From NCBI GenBank assembly GCA_019454045.1, contig SKCR01034817.1, positions 18,717 to 82,716 on the forward strand: a stretch of 64,000 nucleotides of DNA, in the 5' to 3' direction. The position numbers and the translations under genes are program-made. This DNA is from Zanthoxylum bungeanum. Taxonomy: Eukaryota; Streptophyta; Magnoliopsida; Sapindales; Rutaceae. The notes under the pieces are model-generated. The model had not been told where the DNA came from. It was given only the letters and a program-made list of their open reading frames with translations, and made no database searches. This document shows positions 1-10,676 of the stretch, piece by piece (position 1 is the first letter of the stretch; every line of letters begins with the position of its first letter).

Positions 1-2
1 TT

Positions 3-780
3 GACTATTTCACCGAATGGGTGGAGGTCAAGCCGTTGTCCACTATAACTGAGAAGAAAGCCATATATTTTATAAAGAAAAATATTTTGTGCCGATTTAG
101 GATTCTTAATACTATCATCACAGATAATGAAAAACAACTTGACAGTGTGGGCTTCAAAAAGCTTTGTGAAGATCTCCAAATTTCCTTGAGATTTCCATCA
201 CCAATTCATCCGAAGTCGAATAGACAGGTAGCCGGCGGAACAAAACCATCAAGAATATTTGAAGGCAAGGCTCGGGTCATGTAAAGGTTTATGGGTTGAA
301 GAACTGCCAAAAGTTCCATGGGCACATATGACGATTTACAAAGACTCCACAAGAGAAACTTTTTTCTCATTGACTTACGGATGTAAGACATTGATTCCAG
401 CAGAGATTGAGATGACAACCCATCGAGTCCAACATTTTGAAGAATGATAGAATGAAGAACTCCTTGGGCACCATCTTGACCTTGTCGAGGAGAAGAAAGT
501 GAGGTCGGCACTCAAGGTGGTAGCGTATGAGTCAAGGATGACCCGCTTCTACAACAAGAGAGCACGGGTGCGTACCTTTCTTCCCAAAGACATGGTCTTA
601 AAGTGAGTCACCCTTAATACAAAGAAGCCCGAAGAAGGCTTATTATGAGTCAAATGGGAAAGGCCTAACAAAGTTGCCGAGGTTATCAAGTCGGGAGATT
701 ATCACCTAGAATAGTTGGAAGGCACCTGACTCAAGAAGCCCTAGAATTTCGAGATGTTGAAAAGGTATTTTCAATATAGC
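3..780 (+). pseudogene. Ty3/gypsy (Tat/Ogre-like) integrase, 3' end of pol, broken
   Basis: The first ~280 bases encode the end of a gypsy integrase core: an FTEWVEVKPL-type stretch, then IITDNEKQLDS (where other elements have the second catalytic Asp, DNGxQF), then PIHPKSNRQVA (usually HPQSNGQVE). After a break, bases ~290-775 read in another frame as the integrase C-terminal region: LPKVPWAHMTIYKDSTRETFFSLTYG, a long helix ending in RFYNKRARVRTF, and a final EMLKRYFQ. Stop codons at ~445, 603, 645 and 713 break it. The order and wording match plant Tat-lineage gypsy pol. The upstream part of the element lies outside the window. This copy cannot make an integrase. Confidence 0.8.
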
Positions 781-1438
781 CTCTCTTAGAATGACCATCA
801 AATAGTTGTAAGATGGGCGATAGATTCCTGGAATACAAGAAGTGTTTTCCCTTTTTTTAAATAAAAAATGGGAAAAGTCCCATGGGCACATATGACGATT
901 TACAAAGACTCCATAAGAGAAACTTTTTTCTCATTGACTTACGGATGTAAGACATTGATTCCAGCATAGATTGAGATGACAACCCATCGAGTCCAGCATT
1001 TTGAAGAATGATAGAATGAAGAACTCCTTGGGCACCACCTTGACCTTGTCGAGGAGAAGAGAGTGAGGTTGGCACTCAAGGTGGTAGCGTATGAGTAAAA
1101 GAATACCCGCTTCTACAACAAGAGAGCCCGGGTGCGTACCTTTCTTCCCAAAGACATGGTCTTAAAGTGAGTCACCCTGAATACAAAGAAGCCCGAAGAA
1201 GGCTTATTAGGAGTCAAATGGGAAGGGCCTAACAAAGTTGCTGAGGTCATCAAGTCGGGAGCTTATCACCTAGAATAGTTGGAAGACACCTGACTCAATA
1301 AGCCCTAGAATTTCGAGATGTTGAAAAGGTATTTTCAATATAGCCTCTCTTAGAATGACCCTCAAATAATTGTAAGATGGACTATAGATCCCTGGAATAC
1401 AAGAAGTGTTTTCCCATTTTTTTAAATAAGTTACTCGT
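311..1438 (+). repeat. 564-bp tandem duplication of the integrase tail
   Basis: Bases ~311-874 are repeated almost exactly at ~875-1438 (for example CCATGGGCACATATGACG at 316 and 880; TAGAATGACC at ~787 and ~1350). Both copies contain the same integrase C-terminal coding remnant and end at the same A/T-rich stretch. The second copy carries its own substitutions (GCAGAG to GCATAG at ~964), so the duplication is not brand new. Confidence 0.85.
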
Positions 1439-2199
1439 ACTTTTACACGCTTGTTGTTTATTTAAATAGGAAAAACTTGCTCAGTATTTTTTCAGAAATA
1501 CTCGTAGTCGGAATAAAATAAGGGGTGTAAAATAGATGGGAAAAACACGTACCCCCGTGGCACACCAATCCCCGGTGTCATTATCAAAACTTCAGGTTAG
1601 AACATTAATACCAATTGCTTGCACATTAGAGGAATAAAACGAGAAAGCCTGTTTGGAATTTGGCGCATTGGGTATCCATAGCATGCTCAATGAGAGAGTC
1701 GATGTGGCGTTTGGTGCCCCAAGGTAATCATAGCACGTATGGATTGAAAATATTTGTAAGGTACTACAGTATCATAGGGTTGCATAGCACGAAGAAAGCT
1801 CATGGGCCTCCGTGGAGTTTATAGCCTTCAGATGTGCCTTACACGACGAAGGGAAATGCCCTTGTGGCGCTGGCTATCCCATTTCGGCCTTGCCGAGCAT
1901 AGCACGGGGAAAGCTGGGAGGCCTCTGTGGCATTTGTGGGCATGTGGACAATCTATTTATGACGTTGGAAACCCCTACAATCTGTAGTTTTGTTCGCCGT
2001 GATGTTTGGACTGTGAGGTTCAAAATTATTATTTTGAGGAACATGAGGTAAGATGTTGCCTCTATTACCTTGATGTTTTTGGGTCGGTATGGAGTCTATG
2101 ATATATCACCATGTTACATTTGTCATTTTTTATTTTTTATTTTGATTTTATGCAATGTGGTATGAGACGCCATTACTAATGTTTGTGGATGGCTGGAGG
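1439..2199 (+). other. 3' untranslated region of the Tat-like gypsy element
   Basis: Non-coding sequence follows the duplicated pol end. It includes a short G/A-rich tract near 1513-1540. No reading frame resembles a known protein, and the 61- and 79-codon frames near 1800-2050 have no recognisable motif. I read it as the downstream untranslated part of the gypsy element. Confidence 0.45.
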
Positions 2200-3385
2200 T
2201 TGAAAATCCTTCTTCTAGGTCTTTCTTGATTGTGATTGTAATGGCTTAGAGCTGTATTCATTCCGTTGAGGCCATGTTATTGAATGGCACAATGAGGGAT
2301 AATTCCCTTGTGGCCAAGTGATTATAATGGCTCGGGGCTACATTCGTTCCGCCGATTCCATGTAAATGAATGGTATAAGAAGGGAACATTCCCTTGTGAC
2401 CATATGATTATAATGGCTCGGGGCTACATTTGTTCCATCGAGACCATGTTATTTGAATGATAAAAGGAGGAATCATTCATTTGTGGCCATATTTGTATTG
2501 GCTCGGGGTCAGCTATGTCCTATCGAGGCCTTATTATGTTCGTTGGCATGAGGTTGGAGTTTCTCTTTGTGGCCTTATTTGAATGGCACAATGAATGATA
2601 ATTTCCTTGTGGCCAGATTTGTATTGGCTTGGGGTCATGTATGTCCTATCGAGGCCTTGTTATATTTGTTGGCATGGGGTCAGAGTTTTCTCTATTGCCT
2701 TATTTGAATGGCACAACAAGGGATCATTCTCTTGTGGCCATATTTGTATTCACTTGGGGTCGAGTATGTCCCAGCGAGGCCTTATTATGTTCGGTGGTAT
2801 TAGGTTTTTCTCCCCTATGGCATTCTTTGAGTACCGTAAGGATGGATCATTCCCTCGTGGATAGATTTATATTGGCTCGGGGTAAGATATCTCCCACCGA
2901 GACCTTGTTATATTCATTGGCATAGGGACGGAGTTTGTCCCTCATGGCCTTATTTGAGTGGCGCAATGAGGGATTATTTCCTTGTAGCCAAATTTTTATT
3001 GGCTTGGGGTCAAATGTGTCCCATCGAGGCCTTTTTATGTTCATTGGCATATGGTCAAATTTTCTCCCCCATGGCCTTATTCAAGTGGCACAATAATGGA
3101 TCATTCTCATGGCCAATTTTGTATTAGCTCGGGGTCAGATATGTCCAACTGAGCCTTGTTATGTTCGTTGGCATGATGTCAAAATTTATCCCCCATGGCC
3201 TTACTCGAGTGGCACAAGGAGCGATCATTCCCTTGTGGTCAGATTTGTATTGGCTCTGGGTTAGATCTGTTTCACTAAGGCCTTATTGTGTAGGCATGAA
3301 CTCGGAGCTTCCCCATGGCCCTATTGAAATGAATTGCAGCAAGGGATTTGAGATCTCTCAGGGACAACATCCCATAAGGGCATAT
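2200..3385 (+). repeat. Degenerate tandem-repeat array in the gypsy 3' UTR
   Basis: A recurring unit carries GGCTCGGGG or GGCTTGGGG, then TATGTCC.(A/T)CGAGGCC, then a phrase like GGCACAATGAGGGATCATTCCCTTG. Anchors fall near 2246, 2332, 2414, 2500, 2626, 2753, 2874, 3001, 3126 and 3252. The period is ~82-86 bp for the first units and ~121-127 bp after 2500. 3' UTRs of Tat/Ogre elements are known to hold variable tandem repeats, which fits this position. Confidence 0.8.
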
Positions 3386-3869
3386 GGTGGAAACAGTTGA
3401 TGAGGTCAACTTTGGAGTTGTTTGCCAATTGAAGTGCCAATTAATACAGACTCAAGTTGGCTTGAAAAATATTGAAGGTGATCAAGAGTTGAACGTACAA
3501 AGTACTGGAAAGTCCTTTTGAAGGGTTTGGGGTCTTCCAAGTGTAAAGAAATGCATCATGACATCAGATTTGTGGTGCACTGTTTTATTAGCCTATTGAC
3601 GTGCTCAGGCATCGATGTTCATGCTTAGAGCGAGGTTCCTTAGGGGATCGATTAAAGATATTAATTTGGTTCCAATTACCAAGTTGTGATTAAGGTTGAT
3701 TATGCATATTCAACATTTCACTAAGTGATAAAGTGAAAGTTTTCCCAGAATGAGTCTTTGCTCAACATGTGTTTTAGCATGGAAACAAATAATGCACGTG
3801 TATAAAAAGAAGTAGGTTTCATTAAGTCAAAAATAAAAATTGGGCTCCCTCAGGATTACCCATAAAAGA
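3386..3869. other. Non-coding spacer between repeat array and antisense ORF
   Basis: Low-complexity A/T-rich sequence with no supported coding frame, RNA gene or transposon terminus that I can recognise. Confidence 0.4.
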
Positions 3870-4635
3870 GGAGTTAGTTACATTGAAGAAGTGTCGGGAG
3901 TGCTTTCAGTTGGGGCAGTAGGAGCAGTAGTTGAAGACGAGGGGCTAGTATTGTCTTTAGAAGGCGGCATCGTAGAAAGATGAACTAGGTCAGAGATTGC
4001 TTCAGTTTCTTCTTGGGCTGTGCCAAAAGCCGACATTTCCCTCATGGTGACTTTTAGGATCTTCTTAAGCATGCCCAAATTCAGTTCAAGGTATATCATT
4101 TAAATCAGCTCAATGGACTCTTCTAGTCCTTCAATCTTGGCATCCACCTTAGTGTTCTCAAGATGATCATGGAGGTTGGCCTGCAGGTTTCTCTGTCCAT
4201 CATGGGTCCTTACCAGATCTCCCTAGGATTTGCCCAACTTGTCTTTCGTCTGATTCACTCAAGCATGACCTTTTCAAGATCGACCATTTTTTCATGGAGC
4301 TTACTCTCGGGCATTACGGCTTTAGCCTGCTATAATTTGAGCTCCTTTATTTTTGAAGCAGCCTCGGACTGAGCCTCATCCCTTTTTTTTTTATGATATC
4401 TGAAACACGGTGGAGGGACCTAATCTTAGCTTTGTCCTCGTTCAGCTCCTGCTCCCTATCGGTCAGCTGGGTCTGATGCCTTTGGGCTTGACCGCCCTCT
4501 GAGAGGGTGCTCGAAAACACTTCTATGTTGGTGGCTAATAGGTAAGCCAGCTCAACATTCAGATATCAGTTTAGTTCATCAGTAAGTGAGTCTCGTTAAT
4601 GAGGTAATAAAAGAAAAAGGCCAAGTTTTAAGCAA
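3870..4635 (-). pseudogene. Tat-lineage antisense ORF, C-terminal coiled-coil part
   Basis: Read on the minus strand, this region gives an Ala/Glu/Lys/Leu-rich helical protein with heptad-like spacing (HQTQLTDREQELNEDKAKIR, then SKIKELKL, then MPESKLHEKMVDLEKVMLE). It ends in a Ser/Thr/Pro-rich tail (SPSSSTTAPTAPTESTP). Several frameshifts and stops break it. An ORF antisense to pol, located between pol and the 3' LTR and rich in coiled coil, is a known feature of plant Tat gypsy elements. Its function is unknown. It continues at 9217-10263 across an inserted LTR element. Confidence 0.6.
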
Positions 4636-4640
4636 TTACC
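4636..4640. repeat. Left target-site duplication TTACC
   Basis: TTACC precedes the LTR start at 4641 and recurs at 9212-9216 immediately after the other LTR end (CCCCAACA). This defines the 4641-9211 insertion. Confidence 0.75.
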
Positions 4641-6813
4641 CGTTGGAGTTGGTGCTTGGAGCGTTAATCCGAATAATGTATTGTATATTATATTTATTAT
4701 TTATTAATAAAATAGCTACATTTTCATTTCAACCATGTTAATGGTAATTATTATGTCATAATGCATATAAGTTTGATACATATATACATATATCGAGATT
4801 GACACCGACCTTAGAATAGTCATGTAGTAATACTGGATATTGGATGGTTCGACATTGGGATAATATTACTATTCTAAACTATTATTAAAGTGAATATTCC
4901 TAGTCATTGGTTTTGGAATACGTTTGAATTCCTGTAACCTATAAGACTAGCACATGTCGTATATTGGAAATCGAGTTCTAATGGTCTAACCCAATATACC
5001 ATGAGCAAAGGAATCTTGTATAGACATGTTGGTATTCGTTAGAACGAACACCAGATGACTTACATATGATTCCTAATAGTTGGAAGTACACACAACCGTC
5101 AATAGGAATCTCCTCGAGTGGAGTAGCATATGTGATCCTTTAACTATATGATATCATTGATTTTGTGTGTGATCCTCCACACTTTGATGCCATATATGTC
5201 AGAGACCTTTCCTGGTCTGACTGCTAGATGTTCATTGGGTGTTGACCAATGGACTCGTTAATCAAGTGTGTATAAAGATAGGATCATTCGACTCGTATAT
5301 ATACCATAAAGTATCCATCTGAGTAAGTCACGATTCTTAAGAATTTGGCCAAAGCCGATCACCTAGGGTTGAATGCATATATCAGAAATGATGTTCTGAT
5401 TAGTTGTAAAGAATCGTGGACATGTCAACAATATGAGATATGCGCATTGGAAACTTGACGGTGTAATTTATGTTTCCTAAGCACAACTCAGATAGCCTAC
5501 GATGAAGGGATTGTTAGACATATGTGATGACCTCGACTTGTATAGTTCAGAAAATTTGTTGGTGTTCTTGCGAATTTGGAGGTGGTCGAATTGCTTACAT
5601 ATAAGCTAAGTTTATATGATGAACATGTCTGGACTTAGAGAGTCCCACAATATGAAGTGTACACGTTGAGCACTTAGGTAGCCGATGATGTTTGATAATA
5701 AATAATAATTGATATTATAATTATCAAATAAAATAATTAAATATTATTAGATAACATTATTTATTTACTTGACCCATTTGGATTAATTAGATTAATCCAA
5801 AATCACATAAGGGTTTTGTTGAAATTTCATAAATATATATATCATTGGAGGATATTTTGGTAATTATAAAAATATGTAATAATAGATGTATTTGGCTTGA
5901 TTTAATTGGATTTAATCAAAGTGGTAGACAATGAACTAATCAATTGGTTAAAATTTGTCTAGATTTAATTGGATTAAATCAAAGTGGTAGACAAAAAGTG
6001 ATTAGTCACACTTAATTATGCATATTTGGACAAATTGGATTGAGCTCACATAAAAGTGATTAGAACTTTTTAATTAAAAATTACATAAGCTCCACTATAA
6101 AAGGCAAGCTTGAGCAAGTTTTTGATTAAGCAAGCATAAGGAAAAGTATAAGAAAAATTAATCAAAATATAAATATTTGTGAGAGGCTTTGGAAGTTCTC
6201 TACTTTTTTCAACAAGAAGAAGAATATTGGATCTTGCAATCAAGCTTACTAAGTAAGTTTGATCTTCTCTAAGTTATGTTTTCATTAGTGAGTTGTTATA
6301 ATTCGTGATGAAACATATAGTGATGTATTATGTAGTGGATATATAATAACGTAGCTTGAAATTGAAATTGGGCTAATGAATTTTGTATGGATACTTTGGA
6401 GGTATAAACACAATATTCTTGTGATTGGGTCAAATATGTTCATATTTGACATGAAATATAAATGAGAGTTTGAAACTCTTGATGAAAGCTTGGAGCTATG
6501 GATACCATTCTAGAATCACTTGACCACCATTGAGTGACCTAATACGCAACATGCTGCTTGAGCAAGATGCAACTTTGCATGCTACTTGCGCGCATGCGCA
6601 CGATTGGCACAAACGACGCACGTTGTCTTTGTTTTTCTCTCGTTTTGGTTTTTCTGGACTCTGATTTGTCCCCGCTTTTCCCTATAAACTTGTAATGGAA
6701 ATAATATTTTATTAAATCAATTAAAAATACAACCATGCTTAATTACCATGGGTTAGACCTACTTCCGCTGCGTGGGGTACCGATCCAACCTATGGTCTAT
6801 AACTACCCCAACA
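4641..6813 (+). repeat. 5' LTR of the LARD-like element
   Basis: It starts CGTTGGAG (TG expected, so one mutation) and ends CCCCAACA. A promoter-like CACTATAAAAGGC sits at ~6092-6104, followed by a leader with CAACAAGAAGAAGAA near 6220. The final 270 bp is repeated at 8940-9211. The length (~2.17 kb) is inferred from the TSD and the primer-binding site. Confidence 0.6.
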
Positions 6814-6816
6814 GAA

Positions 6817-6829
6817 CGGTATCAAAGCA
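6817..6829 (+). other. Primer-binding site (initiator tRNA-Met type)
   Basis: CGGTATCAAAGCA lies 3 bases after the LTR end. It matches the plant copia primer-binding site TGGTATCAGAGC with two or three differences. Confidence 0.6.
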
Positions 6830-7113
6830 GGCCTTAACCACACAACACATATTGCATGTTTGACATGTATTTGAATCTATGACTCTGTAATTTTAATTTA
6901 ATTATGCATAAGTCATATTGGATATGCATTGCATGTTTTAAATCAAAATTTTTATTTTGACCCAAGCATGTTAATGACTTGATTGTCATAAATCTCATGT
7001 GATTAGGTGATTACTTTATTTTAAGAAATAATATTAAAAATTTCGGAGCATTATTGGATGATTCATCTTATCAATACGGAGATGAATGAGTTTTTATTAT
7101 TTATGCCCAATAT

Positions 7114-7409
7114 CGTCATTATTGTGAGGGTATAAGTGGTCGGAACTTAGGTCGCTATGGTAAAATATTAGATGTAGCGTGATGAGTTGTCGTAGTCACC
7201 CAATATCGTCATTATTGTGAGGGTGTACTTATGAAGTTCATTAGTGCACATTGACAAATATACACCTGGAACACGTCTTAATCCAATACCGTCATTGTTG
7301 TGAGGATAAGAAACAGTTTAGGACCAAACTTAGGAGTCACATGAGTGTGATTGACCTTTGAGGTCCACCTAATGAGTTTATGAAGGCCAAAACCGTCATT
7401 ATTGTGAGG
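7114..7409 (+). repeat. Four spaced copies of a 16-bp motif
   Basis: CGTCATTATTGTGAGG occurs at 7114, 7207 and 7394, and once with one change at 7290. Each copy follows CCAATAT, CCAATAC or CCAAAAC. Spacing is 93, 83 and 104 bp in otherwise non-repetitive internal sequence of the LARD-like element. Confidence 0.75.
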
Positions 7410-7759
7410 CTGGAGTAAATGTCATGAGATCCACTTACCACTATGAAATTTGATTGCCAAATTTCTATTTTTCCGTTAAAGGAGATTACAGAATTACGTA
7501 AAGTAATGGGATGGCAGTAATATATTTAAAATCCATAATCATATTAGTGTTTTTATATTGAAATGAAAATGTTCTACTAGTGTTTAATTGTTGTCTTGTA
7601 GAAGGCTGACGCAAATCCATTAGCACGACTTTTGGATTGCAATAAACTAAAATGAGCCTCGAACTACTTAGAGTATGAGATGAACAATCGCCTTATCTCA
7701 CTACAATATTATTGACTTTTTGCGTCGATAAAACTTTCGTCGCTAATAGTCAAAATTTC

Positions 7760-7985
7760 CTCGCTAAAGTCTTTTGTGTCAAAGTAAAATTTTGACGCGA
7801 AAGCTTGGTTGAGGAAGATATTTAACGTCAAAAATCGATTTCGACGCTAAAAATATATCTTCAGCGACGAAATACGTTGTCACTAAAAGCACTTATCTTT
7901 AGCGTCGAAATAGGTTTTTGACGCTAAATACCTTCCTCGACCAAGCTTTCACGTCAAAAATTTTACTTTGATGCAAAAGACCTTT
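7760..7985. repeat. Fold-back inverted repeat near the CACTA-like left end
   Basis: Arms of ~95 bp (about 7762-7858 and 7893-7985) are reverse complements with scattered mismatches. For example AAGCTTGGTTGAGGAAG on the left pairs with CTTCCTCGACCAAGCTT on the right. Confidence 0.7.
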
Positions 7986-8510
7986 AGCGACAAAAATATT
8001 TTGACGCTAAAGATGAAAATAATAAAAAAAATCGTTATAATTGATTTTAAAAACTAATTATAACAAAATTGACATTACAAATTATTTCAAACTAAATTTC
8101 ATTACAAAAGTAATTAAATTTGTAGAAAACATAGAACATCATTACAAATTTATTTTAAAAAACTATAATAATGATATCTTTATTGATATAAAAATAAAAT
8201 TATAAAATTTATCACAACAAAAAACATAAAATAATAAACAAAATGATAAACTACGATTTTCTAAATATTTTCTATGTTTTATTCCTCTTCACTTTCATTT
8301 GTTTTCATTTACTTCACCATCTTCATTTCCACCATTTCTTCATCTTCATATATTTCCTACAAATAAAATAAAAATTTTTTTTAACATAAAATATAAAAAA
8401 TGAAACAAAACCCTTAAGAAAAAAGAATAAGAGAGGAAAGAATAGTAGAAGAGAAAGAAAGTGAGAATATGAGAAATGAAAGAGTAAATTAATATTTATA
8501 GGAAAAAATA

Positions 8511-8548
8511 ACCTTTAGTGACGAAAGCCTATTTCGTCGCTAAAGGTC
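8511..8548. repeat. Short inverted repeat, CACTA-like right subterminal region
   Basis: ACCTTTAGTGACGAAA pairs with TTTCGTCGCTAAAGGT around a short centre. It uses the same motif as the left subterminal region. Confidence 0.65.
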
Positions 8549-8939
8549 ATTAAATAACGGGAATTATTTCAGCCAAAATTTTGATATTCAGCGATGAAAT
8601 TTTTGACTTTTAGCGTCGAAAATTCGTCACAAAATGTCAAAAATTTAAATATAATTTTGGAATGCGATAAATTCAAATATAAGAAGGCGGAAAATTCAAA
8701 AATTTAAATTTGCTCCTTAGCGTCGAAATTCAAATTCGGCGCTAAAACTCAATGATTTGGCGTCGAATTAAATTGTTTGATGCTAAATGATATATTTTTT
8801 ATGCCTTCTTGCGATGAAAAAACTAATTCTTCGCTAAAAGTTTTAATAATTAAAAAAAAAACTCTCACCTTATAAAATTATATTTAAATTTATTACATTT
8901 AGCGCTAAACGTTTAAAATATTTATATTAGCAACTAGTG

Positions 8940-9211
8940 CATGCTGCGTTACAACACAATATGCACAAACAACGTGCATGCTGCACAAGCATGCAATTTT
9001 GTATGCGCGCGATTTGCTAGGGCGACGCACGCTCACTCTATTTTTCTCCAGACTCCATATCGTCCCCGATTTTCCCTATACACTTGTAATAGAATATACT
9101 ATTCCATTAAATCAATTAAAAATACACCGATGCTCAATTACCACGGGTTAGACCCAATTTCGCTGCGCGGGATACCGATCCGACCCTAGGGGTCCTACAA
9201 CCACCCCAACA
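8940..9211 (+). repeat. 3' LTR fragment of the LARD-like element
   Basis: Aligns with 6541-6813. Shared blocks include TCAATTAAAAATACA, the ACCATGGGTTAGACC-type block and the terminal ACCCCAACA. Only the last ~270 bp of the LTR is present, starting where the CACTA-like element ends. Confidence 0.7.
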
Positions 9212-9216
9212 TTACC
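9212..9216. repeat. Right target-site duplication TTACC
   Basis: Repeats 4636-4640 and closes the 4641-9211 insertion. Confidence 0.75.
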
Positions 9217-10263
9217 TTCGCGTGAAAGAGGCCCACCTTGCCAAAAATGTATTCAGAGGAAAGGCTTTCATTGGTCACGGCTTGGTTAATATTTACGGGT
9301 TCGACCATAGTTGATGGTCGGTAAAAGATAAGCTTTACTTCCCCTCACTTTCTCTGAGAAGTCCTCCACCCCAAGGTTGGGTCATATTTTTTTCTAAAGC
9401 AGAAGTAGCCGGGGCCTTACCTTTCCTAGCATTGGCCTTTTTCCAAGGGGCCCACTTGGCACTTTTTTCATGAGCCTCACCCCAAGCTGGTGAAAAGTGT
9501 CTTTTTGAAGGTTGGGGCACTGTTGTTTATGACTGGCTGGGTAGGGGTGTACATGAGTACCTTCTGTTTGGTAGATGAGGGAATCAGAGTGGTAACTCGG
9601 AAGCGGGCGCTGCTTGACCAACCCTGGGAGGAACGAAGTGCGTCCCTTGTGACTTTGCAGAGGAGTTTGTCTTTTTTCCAGACATATCTGCAAAAATACA
9701 AGTGTAGATGATTAAAGGAGATAAATGAACATGTCGAAAAGCAATAAAGAAGTCAGCATGAAAAACAGTGATAAACAGCAAATCAAAAGTAACAAAATAG
9801 ATCAGTGGTTTAGTATCTGCCAGTTTTCCTGGAAGAAGGTGGTGGAGTGTTCGAGATCAGTCCCGCGTCGTCGAAGTTAGAAGGGTTGGGGAGATCTTTA
9901 TAGTGGCCGGTGAATTGGGATACGACCCTCACCCTAACCCTGACTTCATGACACACTTTTGAGGAGTCCCCCCAGCAGGCTGCAAAGGGTGAATTTGGGT
10001 TAGTAAGAACTTAAGGAAGTAAATTAGAAGAAGAAAGGAGGATTGGTTGTTACCTCTGGTTCGGAAGACAGTGGGAACAATAATCCCTTCACCTGAGATG
10101 TTCTCTCTGGGTTCAGCCTCATGCCCCTTCTGCCATAACCATTTTCCTTGAAGAACTTGTTGGTGACTAGAAGATTGGTGATTAGAAGCTTACTCCCCAC
10201 ATATTGGGACAAATAATACCAGCTCTTTCTTGGGTTTTTGGGCAGTATATACGGGTAACACAA
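9217..10263 (-). pseudogene. Tat-lineage antisense ORF, N-terminal part
   Basis: On the minus strand the first piece (10263 to ~10024) reads KNPRKSWYYLSQ and then FFKENGYGRRGMRLNPE, resembling the WYY...KGWKxRFFF phrase of plant retrotransposon-associated unclassified proteins. Further down, a splice-acceptor-like TTTGCAG (~9981) precedes a frame containing YPNSPATIKISPTLLTS. At 9700-9335 there is a basic Ser/Pro-rich stretch (KKANARKGKAPATS). The reading frame is therefore discontinuous and seems to need introns. It joins the coiled-coil piece at 3870-4635 once the LTR insertion is removed. Confidence 0.5.
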
Positions 10264-10623
10264 CGGAATGCGGGAAAATCAAATTTTTCGATTTCTTTTA
10301 TTTTTCTTGGGTAATTAAAATAAACTAATTTATTTTAATCATTCAATACTCAATAAAACAATTTTTCTTAACAAAAAAAATTCTCAATTTTTCAATATTG
10401 CTGTGAAACCCCTATATTTTACATTTTGATCATTTTAGTCCTAATTTGTCAAATACACAATTAGGTGATTCAAAATCACTACAAAAATGATTTAAACATG
10501 TCATACACATCAAAATACATTAGAAACCGACAATACTATATTTTCTTCATATTGTCGTGAGGCCCATAAGGTTTCAACTTTGATCATTTTAGTCCAATCT
10601 TGTCAAAACAAAATATATATATA

Positions 10624-10676
<53 letters not shown>

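Larger units (their letters stand above)
7699..8939. mobile_element. Non-autonomous CACTA-like DNA element
   Basis: It begins CACTACAATA and ends TAGTG, the inverted CACTA terminus. Both ends are dense in a short subterminal motif of the form TTTAGCG(T/A)CGAAA in both orientations, as in plant CACTA (En/Spm) elements. It has no transposase ORF and the centre is A/T-rich. Flanking 3-bp sequences are TCT and CAT, so a clean target duplication is not visible, and the exact ends stay uncertain. Confidence 0.5.
4641..9211 (+). mobile_element. Non-coding LTR retrotransposon (LARD-like), inserted in the antisense ORF
   Basis: Matching TTACC duplications flank a 4.57-kb insert with a long 5' LTR (4641-6813), a primer-binding site just downstream, ~0.9 kb of internal sequence without coding capacity, and a copy of the last ~270 bp of the LTR at 8940-9211. 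Both LTR ends finish in ACCCCAACA. There is no gag or pol, so it would depend on enzymes from other elements. The 5' part of the 3' LTR is missing, and a CACTA-like element lies at that junction. The insertion splits the Tat antisense ORF. Confidence 0.65.

Noticed and set aside
1802..2051. Two overlapping frames of 61 and 79 codons
   Set aside because: No similarity to known retroelement domains and no conserved start context. Likely chance frames in gypsy 3' UTR.
2200..3385. CRISPR-like array
   Set aside because: Units are ~84-125 bp, degenerate along their whole length and without unique spacers, in a plant retrotransposon 3' UTR.
6539..6736. 65-codon minus-strand frame
   Set aside because: It lies inside the U5 part of the LARD-like LTR. 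The matching copy at 8940-9211 does not keep it.
9490..9711. 73-codon + strand frame
   Set aside because: It is opposite the Tat antisense coding pieces and has no recognisable motif.
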